Assembly: GCF_002561455.1 (NCBI RefSeq)
Contig: NZ_NTUP01000013.1
Location: forward strand, 124,001 to 188,000
Length of the DNA: 64,000 nucleotides
Origin: Bacillus sp. AFS015802
GTDB lineage: Bacteria; Bacillota; Bacilli; Bacillales; Bacillaceae_B
Reading direction: 5' to 3'
Part shown: in pieces, positions 1 to 9,345 of the stretch
How positions within the stretch are numbered: the first letter of the stretch is position 1
Layout: every line of letters begins with the position of its first letter
The notes under the pieces: generated by a model
What the model was told of the DNA's origin: nothing
The model's database searches: none
The model's input: the letters and a program-made list of their open reading frames with translations, nothing else
Position numbers and translations under genes: made by a program

Positions 1-223
1 ATTCGTTTTCCTCCCCCACCCATGCGATAAATTCTTCTACTGTCATAGAATATTCCTCATTATACTCTTTGGCAATAGTCCAAAGAGTGTCGCCGTCCTT
101 CACCGTGATGCTATGGTACGAGGGCTGATATGCGGCATTGATCAACAAATAGGCGGCCGATAAAAAAACTAAAACAAATAATATAATAATATAAGAGAAT
201 CGGGTCCAAATATGTGCTAACAT
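1..223 (-). CDS. yneA: YneA-like SOS cell-division suppressor (3' end outside window)
   Basis: Reading the minus strand from the ATG next to a GGAGGT ribosome site gives a short cytoplasmic start (MLAHIWTRF), one hydrophobic membrane segment at about residues 9-29, and then the start of a LysM domain (ITVKDGDTLWTIAKEYN). This is the layout of YneA, a small membrane-anchored LysM protein that blocks division during the SOS response. It is divergent from lexA and shares LexA boxes with it, as in Bacillus subtilis. Only the first 74 codons are in the window. The reading frame was made by hand from the sequence. Confidence 0.9.
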   Translation of the reverse strand, partial: MLAHIWTRFSYIIILFVLVFLSAAYLLINAAYQPSYHSITVKDGDTLWTIAKEYNEEYSMTVEEFIAWVGEENE

Positions 224-238
224 AAAATTACCTCCATG

Positions 239-252
239 CGAATGTTTGTTCT
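239..252. promoter_or_regulatory. Imperfect LexA box next to yneA
   Basis: The sequence CGAAT-GTTT-GTTCT matches the Bacillus LexA consensus CGAAC-N4-GTTYG imperfectly in both half sites. It lies just upstream of the yneA start, as a third box besides the two perfect ones. Confidence 0.5.
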
Positions 253-266
253 GTTTTGTTACATTC

Positions 267-296
267 ATTGTAATACGAACATCCGTTTGGTGTCAA
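267..296 (-). promoter_or_regulatory. Sigma-A promoter of yneA
   Basis: On the minus strand there is TTGACA, an 18-base spacer, then TACAAT. A perfect LexA box lies inside the spacer, so LexA binding would block RNA polymerase directly. Confidence 0.7.
276..289. promoter_or_regulatory. LexA operator (perfect match)
   Basis: CGAAC-ATCC-GTTTG fits the Bacillus DinR/LexA consensus CGAAC-N4-GTTYG exactly. It sits in the spacer of the yneA promoter. Confidence 0.85.
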
Positions 297-303
297 CAAA
301 ATT

Positions 304-317
304 CGAACTTATGTTTG
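304..317. promoter_or_regulatory. LexA operator (perfect match) at lexA promoter
   Basis: CGAAC-TTAT-GTTTG is a second perfect box. It overlaps the -35 element of the lexA promoter, which implies autoregulation of lexA. Confidence 0.85.
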
Positions 318-343
318 TATCAGTCCGGGTGACATGCTATAAT
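315..343 (+). promoter_or_regulatory. Sigma-A promoter of lexA
   Basis: TTGTAT, a 17-base spacer and a consensus TATAAT lie about 35 bases upstream of the lexA start. The LexA box overlaps the -35 element. Confidence 0.75.
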
Positions 344-377
344 GGGAACATAAGATCTATAATAGAGGTGCGTGAAC

Positions 378-998
378 ATGACAAAATTGTCGAAAAGACA
401 GCAGGACATACTACAATATATTAAAGTTGCGGTCAGGGAAAAAGGGTATCCTCCTTCCGTACGTGAAATCGGGGAAGCCGTCGGTCTTGCTTCCAGTTCG
501 ACTGTACATGGACATTTAGCAAGGCTTGAAAGTAAAGGTCTTATCCGTCGTGATCCAACTAAACCGAGAGCCATTGAAATTCTGGACCTTGAGGAGGATG
601 CGATTCCTCGACAACGGGTTGTGAACGTTCCTTTAATCGGTAAGGTTACAGCCGGTCAGCCCATTACGGCTGTTGAAAATGTAGAGGAATTCTTCCCTCT
701 CCCCGAACGGATGGCACCTTCGGATGAACAGGTCTTTATGCTTGAGATCATGGGTGACAGTATGATAGAAGCCGGGATTCTGGATGGGGATTTTGTCATC
801 GTACGCCAGCAGCAAACTGCGAATAATGGAGATATTGTCGTAGCCATGACGGATGAAGATGAAGCGACGGTTAAACGCTTTTTTAAAGAAAAGGATTATG
901 TTCGACTTCAGCCCGAGAACTCAACCATGGAACCCATCATCTTACGAAACGTTTCCATCTTAGGGAAAGTGGTAGGAGTCTATCGTCAAGTTCATTGA
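378..998 (+). CDS. lexA: LexA repressor of the SOS response
   Basis: This 206-residue protein is a full-length LexA. The N-terminal winged-helix DNA-binding domain (residues 1-65, with the [20 protein letters not shown] recognition region) is followed by an S24 autoprotease domain. The self-cleavage site Ala92-Gly93 (VTAGQP), the catalytic Ser128 (GDSM) and the catalytic Lys166 (ATVKRF) are all present. RecA filaments stimulate self-cleavage, releasing yneA, lexA and other SOS genes. The ATG is preferred over an in-frame GTG six bases upstream because the GAGGTG ribosome site lies 7 bases before the ATG and almost touches the GTG. The gene is divergent from yneA. Confidence 0.97.
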   Translation: MTKLSKRQQDILQYIKVAVREKGYPPSVREIGEAVGLASSSTVHGHLARLESKGLIRRDPTKPRAIEILDLEEDAIPRQRVVNVPLIGKVTAGQPITAVENVEEFFPLPERMAPSDEQVFMLEIMGDSMIEAGILDGDFVIVRQQQTANNGDIVVAMTDEDEATVKRFFKEKDYVRLQPENSTMEPIILRNVSILGKVVGVYRQVH

Positions 999-1005
999 TT
1001 ACGGT

Positions 1006-1036
1006 ACCCGGTATGCATCATGCATACCGGGTTTTC
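1006..1036 (+). terminator. Rho-independent terminator of lexA
   Basis: A 12-base perfect stem (ACCCGGTATGCA/TGCATACCGGGT) with a 3-base loop is followed by TTTT, just after the lexA stop. Confidence 0.85.
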
Positions 1037-1068
1037 TCTCATCTATAAGCCCAAATGAATGAAACCCT

Positions 1069-1107
1069 AAAAGCCTGAGGATATAGCCCAATCCTCAGGC
1101 TTTTTTG
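1069..1107. terminator. Bidirectional terminator between lexA and glnA
   Basis: A 12-base perfect stem (AAGCCTGAGGAT/ATCCTCAGGCTT) is flanked by A-rich sequence on the left and TTTTTT on the right, so it can work on either strand. Confidence 0.75.
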
Positions 1108-1164
1108 TATAAGAGGGACTATCCATCCTCCTTGATAACGGTCGCGTACATCCCTTGAAAAAGC

Positions 1165-1197
1165 AAAAACCCCCGACAACAAAATGTCGGGGGTTTC
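1165..1197 (-). terminator. Terminator of glnA
   Basis: The stem AAACCCCCGACA/TGTCGGGGGTTT lies immediately past the glnA stop, with a minus-strand T tract (AAAAA on the plus strand). Confidence 0.85.
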
Positions 1198-1203
1198 CTA
1201 TTT

Positions 1204-2538
1204 TTAATACATTTGAATGTATTGCTCGCGCTCCCATGGGTGTACTTGTGTACGGAACATATCCCATTCGATTTCTTTCGCTTCCACGAAGTGTTCGAAG
1301 ATGTGTTCTCCAAGAGATTTAACGATTACTTCGTTTGATTTAAGGATTTCAAGAGCTGCATGTAATGTTGCAGGAAGATCAACGATGCCTGCTTCTTCGC
1401 GCTCTTTTTTGTCCATGACATAGATGTTGCGGTCAATTGGCTTCGGAGCTTCCAGGTTATTCTTAACTCCATCTAATCCTGCTGCCAATAATACAGCCAT
1501 CGCAAGGTAAGGGTTTGCAGCTGGATCGACACTGCGTACTTCTACACGTGTACTTAATCCACGGGATGCAGGAATACGGATTAACGGGCTTCGGTTACGT
1601 GCAGACCAGGCGACATAACAAGGTGCTTCGTATCCTGGAACTAAACGTTTGTATGAGTTTACAGTCGGGTTCGTGATTGCTGTAAAAGCAGTGGCATGCT
1701 TGATGATACCAGCAAGGAATTGACGGGCAGTATCACTAAGCTGCAGGTCACCTTTTTCATCAAAGAAAGAGTTCACTCCATTTTTGAATAAGGACATATT
1801 ACAGTGCATTCCCGAACCATTTACACCGAATAATGGTTTCGGCATGAAGGTTGCGTGTAAACCATGTTTACGTGCAATCGTTTTAACCACCAGCTTGAAT
1901 GTCTGGATATCATCACAGGCTTTTAATGCATTTGCATATTTGAAGTCGATCTCATGTTGACCAGGGGCTACTTCATGGTGAGAAGCTTCGATTTCAAAGC
2001 CCATCTCTTCTAATTCCAAAGCGATATCACGACGACAGTTCTCTCCTAAGTCGGTAGGAGCCAGGTCAAAATAGCCACCATTATCATTTAACTCTAAAGT
2101 AGGTTCGCCATTTACATCTAATTTGAAGAGGAAGAATTCCGGCTCAGGTCCAAGATTGAAGTCGGTAAACCCTAGCTCTTCCATTTCACCTAAGATACGC
2201 TTTAGGTTGTTACGGGGATCTCCCTCGAATGGAGTGCCATCCGGATTGTAGATATCACAGATCAGACGGGCTACCTTACCTTTTTCGGCTGTCCATGGGA
2301 ATACCAACCATGTATCAAGATCCGGGAAAAGGTACATATCTGATTCTTCAATACGAACGAATCCTTCGATGGAAGAACCATCAAACATCATCTTGTTGTC
2401 CAGTGCTTTTTCAAGCTGACTAAGAGGGATTTCTACGTTCTTAATCGTCCCTAAAATGTCAGTGAATTGTAGTCGAATGAACTTAACTCCTTCTTCATTC
2501 GCTAATCTTAACACATCATCTCTAGTATACTTTGCCAT
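1204..2538 (-). CDS. glnA: Glutamine synthetase, type I
   Basis: This 444-residue protein has the length and sequence of the Bacillus GSI-alpha enzyme, which makes glutamine from glutamate, ammonia and ATP in the cytoplasm as a dodecamer. Visible family landmarks are DGSSIEGF near residue 55, the metal/ATP site [10 protein letters not shown], the ATP-binding [13 protein letters not shown], and the Glu-flap and arginine region [11 protein letters not shown]. It is the second gene of the glnRA operon, 36 bases after glnR. In Bacillus the feedback-inhibited enzyme also controls GlnR and TnrA activity by direct contact, so this protein is a nitrogen sensor as well as an enzyme. Confidence 0.98.
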   Translation of the reverse strand: MAKYTRDDVLRLANEEGVKFIRLQFTDILGTIKNVEIPLSQLEKALDNKMMFDGSSIEGFVRIEESDMYLFPDLDTWLVFPWTAEKGKVARLICDIYNPDGTPFEGDPRNNLKRILGEMEELGFTDFNLGPEPEFFLFKLDVNGEPTLELNDNGGYFDLAPTDLGENCRRDIALELEEMGFEIEASHHEVAPGQHEIDFKYANALKACDDIQTFKLVVKTIARKHGLHATFMPKPLFGVNGSGMHCNMSLFKNGVNSFFDEKGDLQLSDTARQFLAGIIKHATAFTAITNPTVNSYKRLVPGYEAPCYVAWSARNRSPLIRIPASRGLSTRVEVRSVDPAANPYLAMAVLLAAGLDGVKNNLEAPKPIDRNIYVMDKKEREEAGIVDLPATLHAALEILKSNEVIVKSLGEHIFEHFVEAKEIEWDMFRTQVHPWEREQYIQMY

Positions 2539-2574
2539 TTACGTAATTCCTCCTCAAGTGTATTAAAGGTTTAT

Positions 2575-2991
2575 TTAATGAAAAAAGCGGGACATATCAC
2601 CTTGACGCAGAGACGATCGATTGAATCGGCCTGAATGCATTAATTCATTGCGAAGCAATTTACGCAGCTCATCGTCAGATAAATCCTGTCGTGCTTTTTC
2701 TTCCTTTTCATTGCTTACGTCAGATACTACTTTGCTTTCATTATGACTGGATACAGAAAAGATTTTCTTTATCCCTGCCATGTTGATACCTTGATCTAAC
2801 AGATCCTTTACTTCCAATAACTTATCAATGTCATTCAAGGAAAAGAGCCGGCGATTTCCCTCGGTCCTTGCCGGGGTTATCAGCTTGTGCTCTTCATAGT
2901 ATCGAATCTGACGAGCCGTTAAGTCCGTGAGCTGCATGACAATACTAATAGGAAACAATGCCATCGTTCGACGAATTTCACTTCCGCTCAT
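2575..2991 (-). CDS. glnR: GlnR, MerR-family nitrogen repressor
   Basis: The 138-residue protein starts with a MerR-type winged helix ([33 protein letters not shown]), followed by a short C-terminal tail ending in GDMSRFFH, typical of GlnR. In Bacillus this tail receives the signal from feedback-inhibited glutamine synthetase. GlnR represses glnRA and other nitrogen genes when nitrogen is in excess. The ribosome site AAAGGAGG lies upstream of the ATG. The gene heads the glnRA operon and has a GlnR-type operator just upstream of its promoter, so autorepression is expected. Confidence 0.97.
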   Translation of the reverse strand: MSGSEIRRTMALFPISIVMQLTDLTARQIRYYEEHKLITPARTEGNRRLFSLNDIDKLLEVKDLLDQGINMAGIKKIFSVSSHNESKVVSDVSNEKEEKARQDLSDDELRKLLRNELMHSGRFNRSSLRQGDMSRFFH

Positions 2992-3025
2992 CTTGATTCC
3001 TCCTTTTGTTTTCCTTCTTGACTAT

Positions 3026-3054
3026 ATTATATGTAACGTTAGGAGTTCTGTCAA
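3026..3054 (-). promoter_or_regulatory. Sigma-A promoter of glnRA
   Basis: On the minus strand a perfect TTGACA is separated by 17 bases from a perfect TATAAT, about 35 bases upstream of the glnR start. Confidence 0.85.
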
Positions 3055-3059
3055 TCAAA

Positions 3060-3076
3060 TGTTAGATTTTCTTACA
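3060..3076. promoter_or_regulatory. GlnR/TnrA operator
   Basis: TGTTA-GATTTTC-TTACA fits the GlnR/TnrA consensus TGTNA-N7-TNACA exactly and ends just upstream of the -35 element of glnRA. Partial half sites occur within the promoter itself, as expected for the second glnRA operator of Bacillus, but they do not fit the consensus fully. Confidence 0.85.
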
Positions 3077-3087
3077 TAAGCAATCAA

Positions 3088-3117
3088 AAGAAAAGGATAG
3101 TCGGCTATAGACTATCC
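3088..3117 (-). terminator. Terminator of the hflX-ynbB operon
   Basis: The stem GGATAGTC/GACTATCC with a 7-base loop is followed on the minus strand by CTTTTCTTTT. It separates ynbB from glnRA. Confidence 0.65.
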
Positions 3118-3139
3118 AATTACTTCTTTATTATCCTGT

Positions 3140-4408
3140 TTATATGGTGATTAAACCTTTTTCAATCAAATTGTCTATTGCCGAACATACAGCGATTTTC
3201 ACGTGAGAATAAGTTAACCCGCCCTGAACGTAGGCGATGTAAGGCGGTCTAATGGGTCCATCCGCTGATAATTCAATGCTCGATCCCTGTATGAACGTGC
3301 CGGCAGCCATGATGACATCATCCTCATAACCAGGCATATAATTCGGATATGGCGTGAAATGGGAATTTATCGGTGAGGCAAATTGGATTGCCTGACAGAA
3401 TGCGATCATCTTTTCCCTGTCGTCGAATTGAACCGATTGTATTAAGTCTGTCCGGGTGGCAAAAGGTGATGGGTCGGTGTTCATACCAAGTTCGGTCAAA
3501 AGAGCGGAAGTGAAGACCGCACCTTTCAATGATTGGGCCACTACATGAGGGGCCAAAAAGAATCCTTGATACATTTCCTGAAGGCTGTACAGGGACGCCC
3601 CTGCCTCAGCACCGATTCCAGGGGAGGTCATACGGAATGAACAGGCGTCTACATATTGTTTCTTCCCGACAATATATCCCCCAGTCTTTGCAAGTCCCCC
3701 ACCGGGATTTTTGATTAGGGATCCGGCCATCAGATCTGCCCCGACGTGACAAGGTTCTTTCTCCTCGACAAATTCCCCGTAGCAGTTGTCCACGAAGACA
3801 ACGATTTCCGGATTGATTTCTTTAATGAAAGCAATCATTTCCCTTATTTCTTCTATTGTAAAGGAAGGACGATTCGCATATCCTTTCGAGCGCTGGATCC
3901 CGACCATTTTCGTCCTTTCGGAAATGGTCCGGGCCACCTTTTCAAAATCGACTCCTCCAGATTCATTTAAATCAACGCTCTGATAGCCGATCTGGAAATC
4001 TTTAAGGGAACCGGTCCCTTCTCCACGGATCCCGACAATTTCCTCTAACGTATCATAGGGTTTTCCCGTTATGTACACCAGTTCATCTCCTGGACGAAGT
4101 ATTCCGAACAAGGCAATGGAGATGGCGTGGGTACCGGAAATGATTTGTGGTCTCACAAGCCCGGCTTCTGCCCCGAATACATCTGCGTAGATGCTTTCGA
4201 GCGTATCCCTTCCTGCGTCGTCATACCCATAGCCTGTTGAAGGGATGAAGTGAGAATCACTTACCCGATGCTTTTGAAATGATCTTAAAACGTTGAACTG
4301 GTTGCTTTCAGAGCGTTCATCGATCTTTGAGTGAACTTGTTTGATATCTGCCTCTACTTTCTTAACAAGTGATTGTAATGTTGTTCCATTTACTAGTTGT
4401 TCAAACAT
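3140..4408 (-). CDS. ynbB: YnbB, PLP-dependent lyase-like protein
   Basis: This 422-residue protein belongs to the methionine-gamma-lyase-related, fold-type I PLP family that sits beside glnR in Bacillus. The likely Schiff-base lysine is Lys233 in SLIKNPGGGLAKTGG, the PLP-phosphate loop is SGTHAIS (residues 91-97), and the cofactor-contacting aspartate is in VFVDNCYGEF (about residue 207). The true substrate is not known in the family; a sulfur-amino-acid lyase role is only inferred by homology. It lies 17 bases after hflX on the same strand, so the two are probably one transcript ending at the hairpin downstream. Confidence 0.88.
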   Translation of the reverse strand: MFEQLVNGTTLQSLVKKVEADIKQVHSKIDERSESNQFNVLRSFQKHRVSDSHFIPSTGYGYDDAGRDTLESIYADVFGAEAGLVRPQIISGTHAISIALFGILRPGDELVYITGKPYDTLEEIVGIRGEGTGSLKDFQIGYQSVDLNESGGVDFEKVARTISERTKMVGIQRSKGYANRPSFTIEEIREMIAFIKEINPEIVVFVDNCYGEFVEEKEPCHVGADLMAGSLIKNPGGGLAKTGGYIVGKKQYVDACSFRMTSPGIGAEAGASLYSLQEMYQGFFLAPHVVAQSLKGAVFTSALLTELGMNTDPSPFATRTDLIQSVQFDDREKMIAFCQAIQFASPINSHFTPYPNYMPGYEDDVIMAAGTFIQGSSIELSADGPIRPPYIAYVQGGLTYSHVKIAVCSAIDNLIEKGLITI

Positions 4409-4425
4409 TTGGATTATGTTCCCCT

Positions 4426-5679
4426 CTACCTTTGAAATTTCTTGATGCTTCCCGCGACTGGATGATCTTCAAGGTGAAAACCGCTCATTTCATATACTTG
4501 ACTCTCTTCAAGGAATTCCAATTTTCTCAAGATTGTTTCTCTTTTTAATTGTGACAGGAGCTTTCCTTCATTCGCAGGAATGAACGCATGATAAGGTATC
4601 ATTTGTTTTTTCACGATTTCTTCGATTTTCACTAAAAGCTTTCCGCGGTCCCCCGCATTTAGGGCACTGATCAACATGTGATCCGCATCGCTTGACGGAA
4701 CAAATTCCGGGTCCACCGCATCCCGCTTATTGTATACTGTCAATTGCGGTAATCCGTCCATTTGTAAATCCTTCAATAAAGAGTGTACAGTCCTTTCATG
4801 CTGACTGTAATCCGGATTGGAACTATCCACGATATGAAGAAGCAGGTCTGCCTCTTTCACTTCTTCGAGGGTGGAACGGAAGGCCGCAACAAGGGTGGTC
4901 GGTAAATCTTGAATAAACCCTACTGTATCTGTAAGTAAGGTTGAATATCCACTGGGCAGGGGCATCTTCCTGGTCATGGGATCCAATGTAGCAAATAATT
5001 GATTTTCTTCATAGGATTCTGCCAAGGATATCCGATTGAACAATGTGGATTTCCCTGCGTTTGTGTACCCCACCAGTGCAATCTGAAACGCTTTATTGCG
5101 CTTCCTTCTTTCCCGGTACCTTTCTCGATGATCGACAATGGTCTGCAATTGCTTCTTAATATCGTCGATTCTCTTGTGGATGTGCCGCCGGTCACTTTCG
5201 AGCTTGGTTTCACCCGGTCCCCTTGTGCCGATCCCTCCCCCTAATCTTGAAAGGGATGCCCCCTGACCGATAAGCCTTGGCAGCAAATATTGCAGCTGGG
5301 CAAGCTCTACTTGTAATTTCCCTTCTCTTGAACGGGCACGCTGAGCAAAAATGTCCAGTATCAGCTGTGTTCGGTCAATCACCCTGGCACCTAAATCCTT
5401 CGATAAATTCCGTATTTGACTGGGTGATAATTCATCATTAAAAATGATGATGTCAGGTTCGAATTGTTCTTCGAGGAGCATCAGTTCCTCCACTTTTCCC
5501 TTACCGATATACGTACCAGGATGAATCCTGTCCCGTTTTTGGGTAAGAGAGGCAACAACCTGACCTTGAGCCGTTTCAGTGAGTTCTTCAAGCTCATTTA
5601 AACTATATTGAAACCGCATGTCATCTTCTTCGAGTTGACATCCGACCAGTATGACTTTTTCTTTCGCTTCCTTCTTCAA
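4426..5679 (-). CDS. hflX: HflX, ribosome-associated GTPase
   Basis: The 417-residue protein has the HflX N-terminal domain (residues 1-120, with [12 protein letters not shown] and [12 protein letters not shown]), a basic coiled-coil linker with the glycine-rich [18 protein letters not shown] (about 144-161), and a GTPase domain with G1 GYTNAGKST (204-212), G3 DTVGF and G4 NKRD. HflX splits stalled or hibernating 70S ribosomes under stress. The length is normal for Bacillus. It is the first gene of the hflX-ynbB pair. Confidence 0.96.
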   Translation of the reverse strand: MKKEAKEKVILVGCQLEEDDMRFQYSLNELEELTETAQGQVVASLTQKRDRIHPGTYIGKGKVEELMLLEEQFEPDIIIFNDELSPSQIRNLSKDLGARVIDRTQLILDIFAQRARSREGKLQVELAQLQYLLPRLIGQGASLSRLGGGIGTRGPGETKLESDRRHIHKRIDDIKKQLQTIVDHRERYRERRKRNKAFQIALVGYTNAGKSTLFNRISLAESYEENQLFATLDPMTRKMPLPSGYSTLLTDTVGFIQDLPTTLVAAFRSTLEEVKEADLLLHIVDSSNPDYSQHERTVHSLLKDLQMDGLPQLTVYNKRDAVDPEFVPSSDADHMLISALNAGDRGKLLVKIEEIVKKQMIPYHAFIPANEGKLLSQLKRETILRKLEFLEESQVYEMSGFHLEDHPVAGSIKKFQR

Positions 5680-5768
5680 TCATCATCCTTCTTTCTCTAC
5701 TTTTCATTCTATTTCTCATCATATCAAATCCGACTCGTAAACTCTATGTAAAAAGCAATCAAAAATGG

Positions 5769-5796
5769 TTGCAAATCAGCACAAACGTGTTAAAAT
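5769..5796 (+). promoter_or_regulatory. Possible sigma-A promoter of the TRIC-family gene
   Basis: TTGCAA, a 16-base spacer and TAAAAT lie about 90 bases upstream of the start codon. The match is moderate. Confidence 0.35.
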
Positions 5797-5883
5797 CAGT
5801 ATGTTTGATTATGACATAACACTTACTTCAAGATTCTACATAATGGCATGTAGCATATTGTAATAGGGTGAGGAGGAATGTGT

Positions 5884-6492
5884 ATGACGTGGGAAGTACT
5901 GAGCATTATTGGTACCATTGCTTTTGCTATTTCAGGAGCTATCATTGCCATGGAAGAGGAATATGATATCCTCGGTGTTTATATATTGGGAATTGTCACT
6001 GCATTCGGAGGGGGCGCAATAAGGAATTTGCTGATCGGTGTACCCGTTTCTGCTTTGTGGGAGCAAGGGATGTTGTTTCAGATTGCCCTCCTTTCCATTA
6101 CAGCCGTCTTTTTGTTCCCTAATAATCTCCTGAAACATTGGAGACGATGGGGGAATTTCTTTGATGCGATCGGTTTATCGGCTTTCGCTATCCAAGGGGC
6201 ATTATATGCTTCCGAAATGAATCACCCCATCAGTGCGATCATCGTAGCTGCCGTTTTAACGGGGAGCGGCGGCGGAATCATCCGCGATCTCCTCGCCGGC
6301 AGGAAGCCTCTGGTGCTTCGATCGGAAATTTATGCTGTATGGGCCGTTCTTTGCGGTGCGGCGATCGGACTTGGAATTGTTCATTCAGCTTTCGAACTCT
6401 ATTCTCTGTTCGTCATTACCACGGCATTTCGCGTACTCTCCTACTTATATAAATGGAGATTGCCGAATAGAAGCTTACGGGCAAGTGCTTAA
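5884..6492 (+). CDS. TRIC/UPF0126-family membrane protein (YvgT-like)
   Basis: The 202-residue product is almost entirely hydrophobic, with about seven predicted membrane segments. It has two tandem copies of the UPF0126 half-domain, each with a glycine-rich signature: AFGGGAIRNLLIG (about residues 39-51) and GSGGGIIRDLLAGR (about 121-134). These proteins are the bacterial relatives of TRIC trimeric cation channels; the physiological ion or solute here is not known. I choose the ATG at 5884, which lies 7 bases after AGGAGG; an in-frame ATG at 5878 touches the ribosome site. The gene stands alone between hflX and spoVK. Confidence 0.88.
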   Translation: MTWEVLSIIGTIAFAISGAIIAMEEEYDILGVYILGIVTAFGGGAIRNLLIGVPVSALWEQGMLFQIALLSITAVFLFPNNLLKHWRRWGNFFDAIGLSAFAIQGALYASEMNHPISAIIVAAVLTGSGGGIIRDLLAGRKPLVLRSEIYAVWAVLCGAAIGLGIVHSAFELYSLFVITTAFRVLSYLYKWRLPNRSLRASA

Positions 6493-6530
6493 TAAAAAAA
6501 ATGCATTCACTTGGTTGAATGCATTTTTTT
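6493..6530. terminator. Bidirectional terminator
   Basis: The hairpin AAATGCATTCA/TGAATGCATTT has seven A on the left and seven T on the right. It can end both the TRIC-family gene and spoVK. Confidence 0.85.
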
Positions 6531-6548
6531 ATATTGATTTAAGTATGG

Positions 6549-7496
6549 TCATTCAGATCCATTTTTATGAAATACGAGGTCGTTGCTCCGGATGGTTAAG
6601 AGATCATGTCGATCATAGCAATTTTCCATTAAGAGCCTCATCGCCTGGGCACGTATCGATTTCTCCAGGACATTTCGCACATACCGTCCGTTTGAAAACG
6701 CCATTGGGGATAAGGTGTTTTTAGCACTGTTCAAATGTTCCCGGATCTTTCTTTCGGCATCATGACTTAGTAAGTACTGTTTCTCATCCAACATCCTTTT
6801 TCCTATTTCCATCAGCTGATCGACGGAATAATCGGGAAAATGAAATACGAGGGGGAATCGCGATTGAAGACCTGGATTCAAGGTAAGGAAGTGCTCCATT
6901 TCCCTTGAATACCCGGCCAAAATCAAGATAAAATCATGCTGTTTATCTTCCATATGCTTCACAAGCGTATCAATGGCCTCTTTTCCAAAATCCTTCTCTC
7001 CGCCCCGACCGAGTGAGTATGCCTCATCGATGAAAAGGATGCCCCCCAAAGCTTTCTTCACCAGGTCCCGTGTTTTCTGTGCCGTATGTCCGATGTATTC
7101 CCCAACAAGGTCGGCTCTCTCAGCCTCGATTAAGTGTCCTTTCGAAAGCACATTCATCTTTAAGAACAGTTTTCCTATGATTCTCGCCACCGTCGTTTTC
7201 CCTGTACCCGGATTCCCTTTGAACATCATATGAAGTGCTTGTTTTCCAGCCTTCAGCCCCATTGCTTCCCTCTTTTTATTCACATATATCCATGCATAAA
7301 TTTCTTTCACCATCTTTTTCATTTCTTCCATTCCGACAAGAGATCCAAGTTCTTCTTCAATTTCTTTCAGCGCTACATGCTCTTGAGGGAGAGACTGAGG
7401 AATCGAATCTAACGTTTCACGGACCGAACTCCTCTTCTGGGAGTTCAATACGATGCTGATTTGGCCGTTATTTTTCATTCGCATTGGTTGATCCAA
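6549..7496 (-). CDS. spoVK: SpoVK, AAA+ ATPase of stage V sporulation
   Basis: This protein of about 315 residues is a CbxX/CfxQ-type AAA+ ATPase. Walker A is GNPGTGKTT, Walker B is GILFIDEAYSL, and sensor/arginine elements follow in NPGLQSRFP and NGRYVRNVLEKS. The long identical blocks HMMFKGNPGTGKTTVARIIG and HLIEAERADLVGEYIGHTAQ match my recollection of Bacillus SpoVK, which is needed for spore maturation in the mother cell. The reading frame extends to a GTG at 7505, but that codon touches the ribosome site; a TTG at 7496 lies 6 bases after GAGGTG and gives an N-terminus of the expected length. Confidence 0.93.
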   Translation of the reverse strand: MDQPMRMKNNGQISIVLNSQKRSSVRETLDSIPQSLPQEHVALKEIEEELGSLVGMEEMKKMVKEIYAWIYVNKKREAMGLKAGKQALHMMFKGNPGTGKTTVARIIGKLFLKMNVLSKGHLIEAERADLVGEYIGHTAQKTRDLVKKALGGILFIDEAYSLGRGGEKDFGKEAIDTLVKHMEDKQHDFILILAGYSREMEHFLTLNPGLQSRFPLVFHFPDYSVDQLMEIGKRMLDEKQYLLSHDAERKIREHLNSAKNTLSPMAFSNGRYVRNVLEKSIRAQAMRLLMENCYDRHDLLTIRSNDLVFHKNGSE

Positions 7497-7505
7497 AGAT
7501 TTCAC

Positions 7506-7844
7506 CTCACCATTCTAGTGACAATTTACGCATCTAGTGTAAAGGGGTGAAAAACGCCTGCCATTTCACCTGATTTTTTTCGACAAATAAAAAGAATCCT
7601 GTCTATTCCTGCGCTTTCCCGAGAAATAAATAGAATTACGCTGAGATAACAATTTATCATTCCGTCCTTGCTTTTCTCAGGTCAAACCGTTCGAGACCCT
7701 CTAAAAACCCTTAGATTATTACCATTTCACGGTTTTCTTCAATATTTTTCAAGATTTAGAGTGATGGAAATACAGCCTCTCTTATCATCTTATTCACTTA
7801 CAGTTCATTTCATTAACTTTTCTTGCAGTAATGACATTGACAAT
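7506..7844. other. Gene-free interval between hfq and spoVK
   Basis: About 340 AT-rich bases with no credible reading frame. No clear sigma-E or sigma-K promoter could be assigned to spoVK here. Short palindromic pieces exist but none forms a convincing terminator or known RNA. Confidence 0.4.
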
Positions 7845-7870
7845 ATAAAAAGCTGCCACAAGTGGCAGCT
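7845..7870 (-). terminator. Terminator of the miaA-hfq operon
   Basis: The 9-base stem AGCTGCCAC/GTGGCAGCT is followed on the minus strand by TTTTTAT, 15 bases past the hfq stop. Confidence 0.85.
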
Positions 7871-7885
7871 CTTATTACAAGATGA

Positions 7886-8122
7886 TCAATTATTTTGTTC
7901 TTCAAAATTTATTTGAACATTTCGCTGCGGCGCGAATGTTGAGATGGCATGTTTAAATACCAGTTGCTGTTTACCTTCCGTTTCAAAAAGGACGGTGAAA
8001 TTATCAAACCCCTTTACCTGGCCGCGAATCTGGAAGCCATTTAACAGGAATACCGTTACGAGTGAACCGTCTTTTCGCAATTGATTAAGGAATTGATCTT
8101 GGATATTAATGGATTGTTTCAT
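7886..8122 (-). CDS. hfq: Hfq RNA-binding protein
   Basis: The 78-residue protein shows the Sm1 motif ([29 protein letters not shown]) and the Sm2 motif ([11 protein letters not shown]; the usual YKHA is FKHA here). Hfq forms hexamers that bind small RNAs and A- or U-rich transcripts. It follows miaA by 28 bases on the same strand, the order found throughout Bacillus. Confidence 0.97.
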   Translation of the reverse strand: MKQSINIQDQFLNQLRKDGSLVTVFLLNGFQIRGQVKGFDNFTVLFETEGKQQLVFKHAISTFAPQRNVQINFEEQNN

Positions 8123-8150
8123 GGTTAGTCCTCCTCTTTCTATCTCTACT

Positions 8151-9110
8151 TTACTTATTCGACTTTAGTTGAAGCTTTCCTGCAATAAATTCTGAAATAT
8201 CCTCAATATTTTTGACATGCAGGCTCTCTTCTGTCATATCGAACCAGGCAACATCCATCTTATTTCGAAACCAGGTGAGCTGACGCTTCGCGTATCTCCG
8301 TGAGTTTTGCTTAAGATTTTCAATTGCCTGCTCCAGGCTGACGGCACCGTCGAAGAATTCATAAAGCTCTTTATAACCTATCGCTTGAACGGACTGAACG
8401 TCCCTCACACCTTCATCATATAACGCTTTCACTTCTTCCAAAAGCCCCTGTTCCATCATCAGCTCTACACGGAGGTTGATTCTCTTATATAGTTTTTCCC
8501 GATCCATGGTCAAACCGATTAATGCTACATCGTACTGCAGCTCATGAGTTTGGGATTCCTGATACTCACTCATGGTCTTACCGGTACAATGGTAAATCTC
8601 CAATGCACGGATCACACGCCGTGTATTATTGGGATGGATATTGAAAGCTGAAACGGGATCCACCTTCTTCAGTTTAACGTGAAGCCACTCGGATCCATGC
8701 TTTTCGAGATCCTCTTCCAGCTCAAGCCGGTAGCGTTCATCACCAGGTGTTTCGGTGAATTGATAATCATAAAGGACGGCTTGAATGTAAAGACCCGTCC
8801 CTCCCACGATCATAGGGGTTTTGCCGCGTGAATGAATGTCGGATATTTTCTTCCTGACAAGCTGCTGGAACTCCGCCACCGAAAAAGAATCTTCTGGATT
8901 TCTTATATCAAGCAGGTGATGAGGTACCCCTTCCATCTCATCTGCGGAGATTTTGGCTGTCCCGATGTCCATCCGTTTGTAAATCTGCATGGAATCACCG
9001 CTTATGATCTCTCCATCAAACCTTTTGGCAAGCTCTATACTCGTATTGGTTTTCCCGACTGCAGTGGGACCGATAAGGACAATCACTTTCTCTTTCTCCA
9101 TTTTTGTCAT
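8151..9110 (-). CDS. miaA: tRNA dimethylallyltransferase MiaA
   Basis: The 319-residue enzyme transfers a dimethylallyl group to A37 of tRNAs reading codons that start with U. The P-loop [14 protein letters not shown], the [16 protein letters not shown] motif and [18 protein letters not shown] are all visible, along with [10 protein letters not shown]. MiaB, which modifies the same base further, is encoded at about 40.6-42.2 kb. Upstream of the ATG only a weak ribosome site is visible; a second in-frame ATG lies three codons on. Confidence 0.96.
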   Translation of the reverse strand: MTKMEKEKVIVLIGPTAVGKTNTSIELAKRFDGEIISGDSMQIYKRMDIGTAKISADEMEGVPHHLLDIRNPEDSFSVAEFQQLVRKKISDIHSRGKTPMIVGGTGLYIQAVLYDYQFTETPGDERYRLELEEDLEKHGSEWLHVKLKKVDPVSAFNIHPNNTRRVIRALEIYHCTGKTMSEYQESQTHELQYDVALIGLTMDREKLYKRINLRVELMMEQGLLEEVKALYDEGVRDVQSVQAIGYKELYEFFDGAVSLEQAIENLKQNSRRYAKRQLTWFRNKMDVAWFDMTEESLHVKNIEDISEFIAGKLQLKSNK

Positions 9111-9300
9111 ATGTTCACTGCTTTCTATGTAACTGTTTCTTTACATATTATCGTACCATAATAATAGAAGGGATGAAATCACATCTTGTCAGTATAACCA
9201 ATTCAATTTAGTTTATTCAAAAAAATTCCTTTTCCTCCCCTCTTCTTTGAAGACACTGTACCCGTTTCTTTCTATACTAAAACTTTACAAAATAGAAGGG

Positions 9301-9340
9301 TAAAAACCAAACTGCTCAGAGGAAATCCCTCTAAGCAGTA
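9301..9340 (-). terminator. Probable terminator of the acylase gene
   Basis: The hairpin ACTGCTCAGAGG/CCCTCTAAGCAGT has one mismatch and is followed on the minus strand by GGTTTTTA, shortly after the stop codon. Confidence 0.6.
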
Positions 9341-9345
9341 TAGGT

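Noticed and set aside
372-377. In-frame GTG two codons upstream of the lexA ATG
   Set aside because: The GTG is 1 base from the ribosome site GAGGTG, while the ATG at 378 has normal spacing and gives the usual MTKLSKRQ start.
7668-7916. Plus-strand frame of 82 codons in the hfq-spoVK interval
   Set aside because: It runs into hfq on the opposite strand, crosses a terminator, and has no ribosome site.
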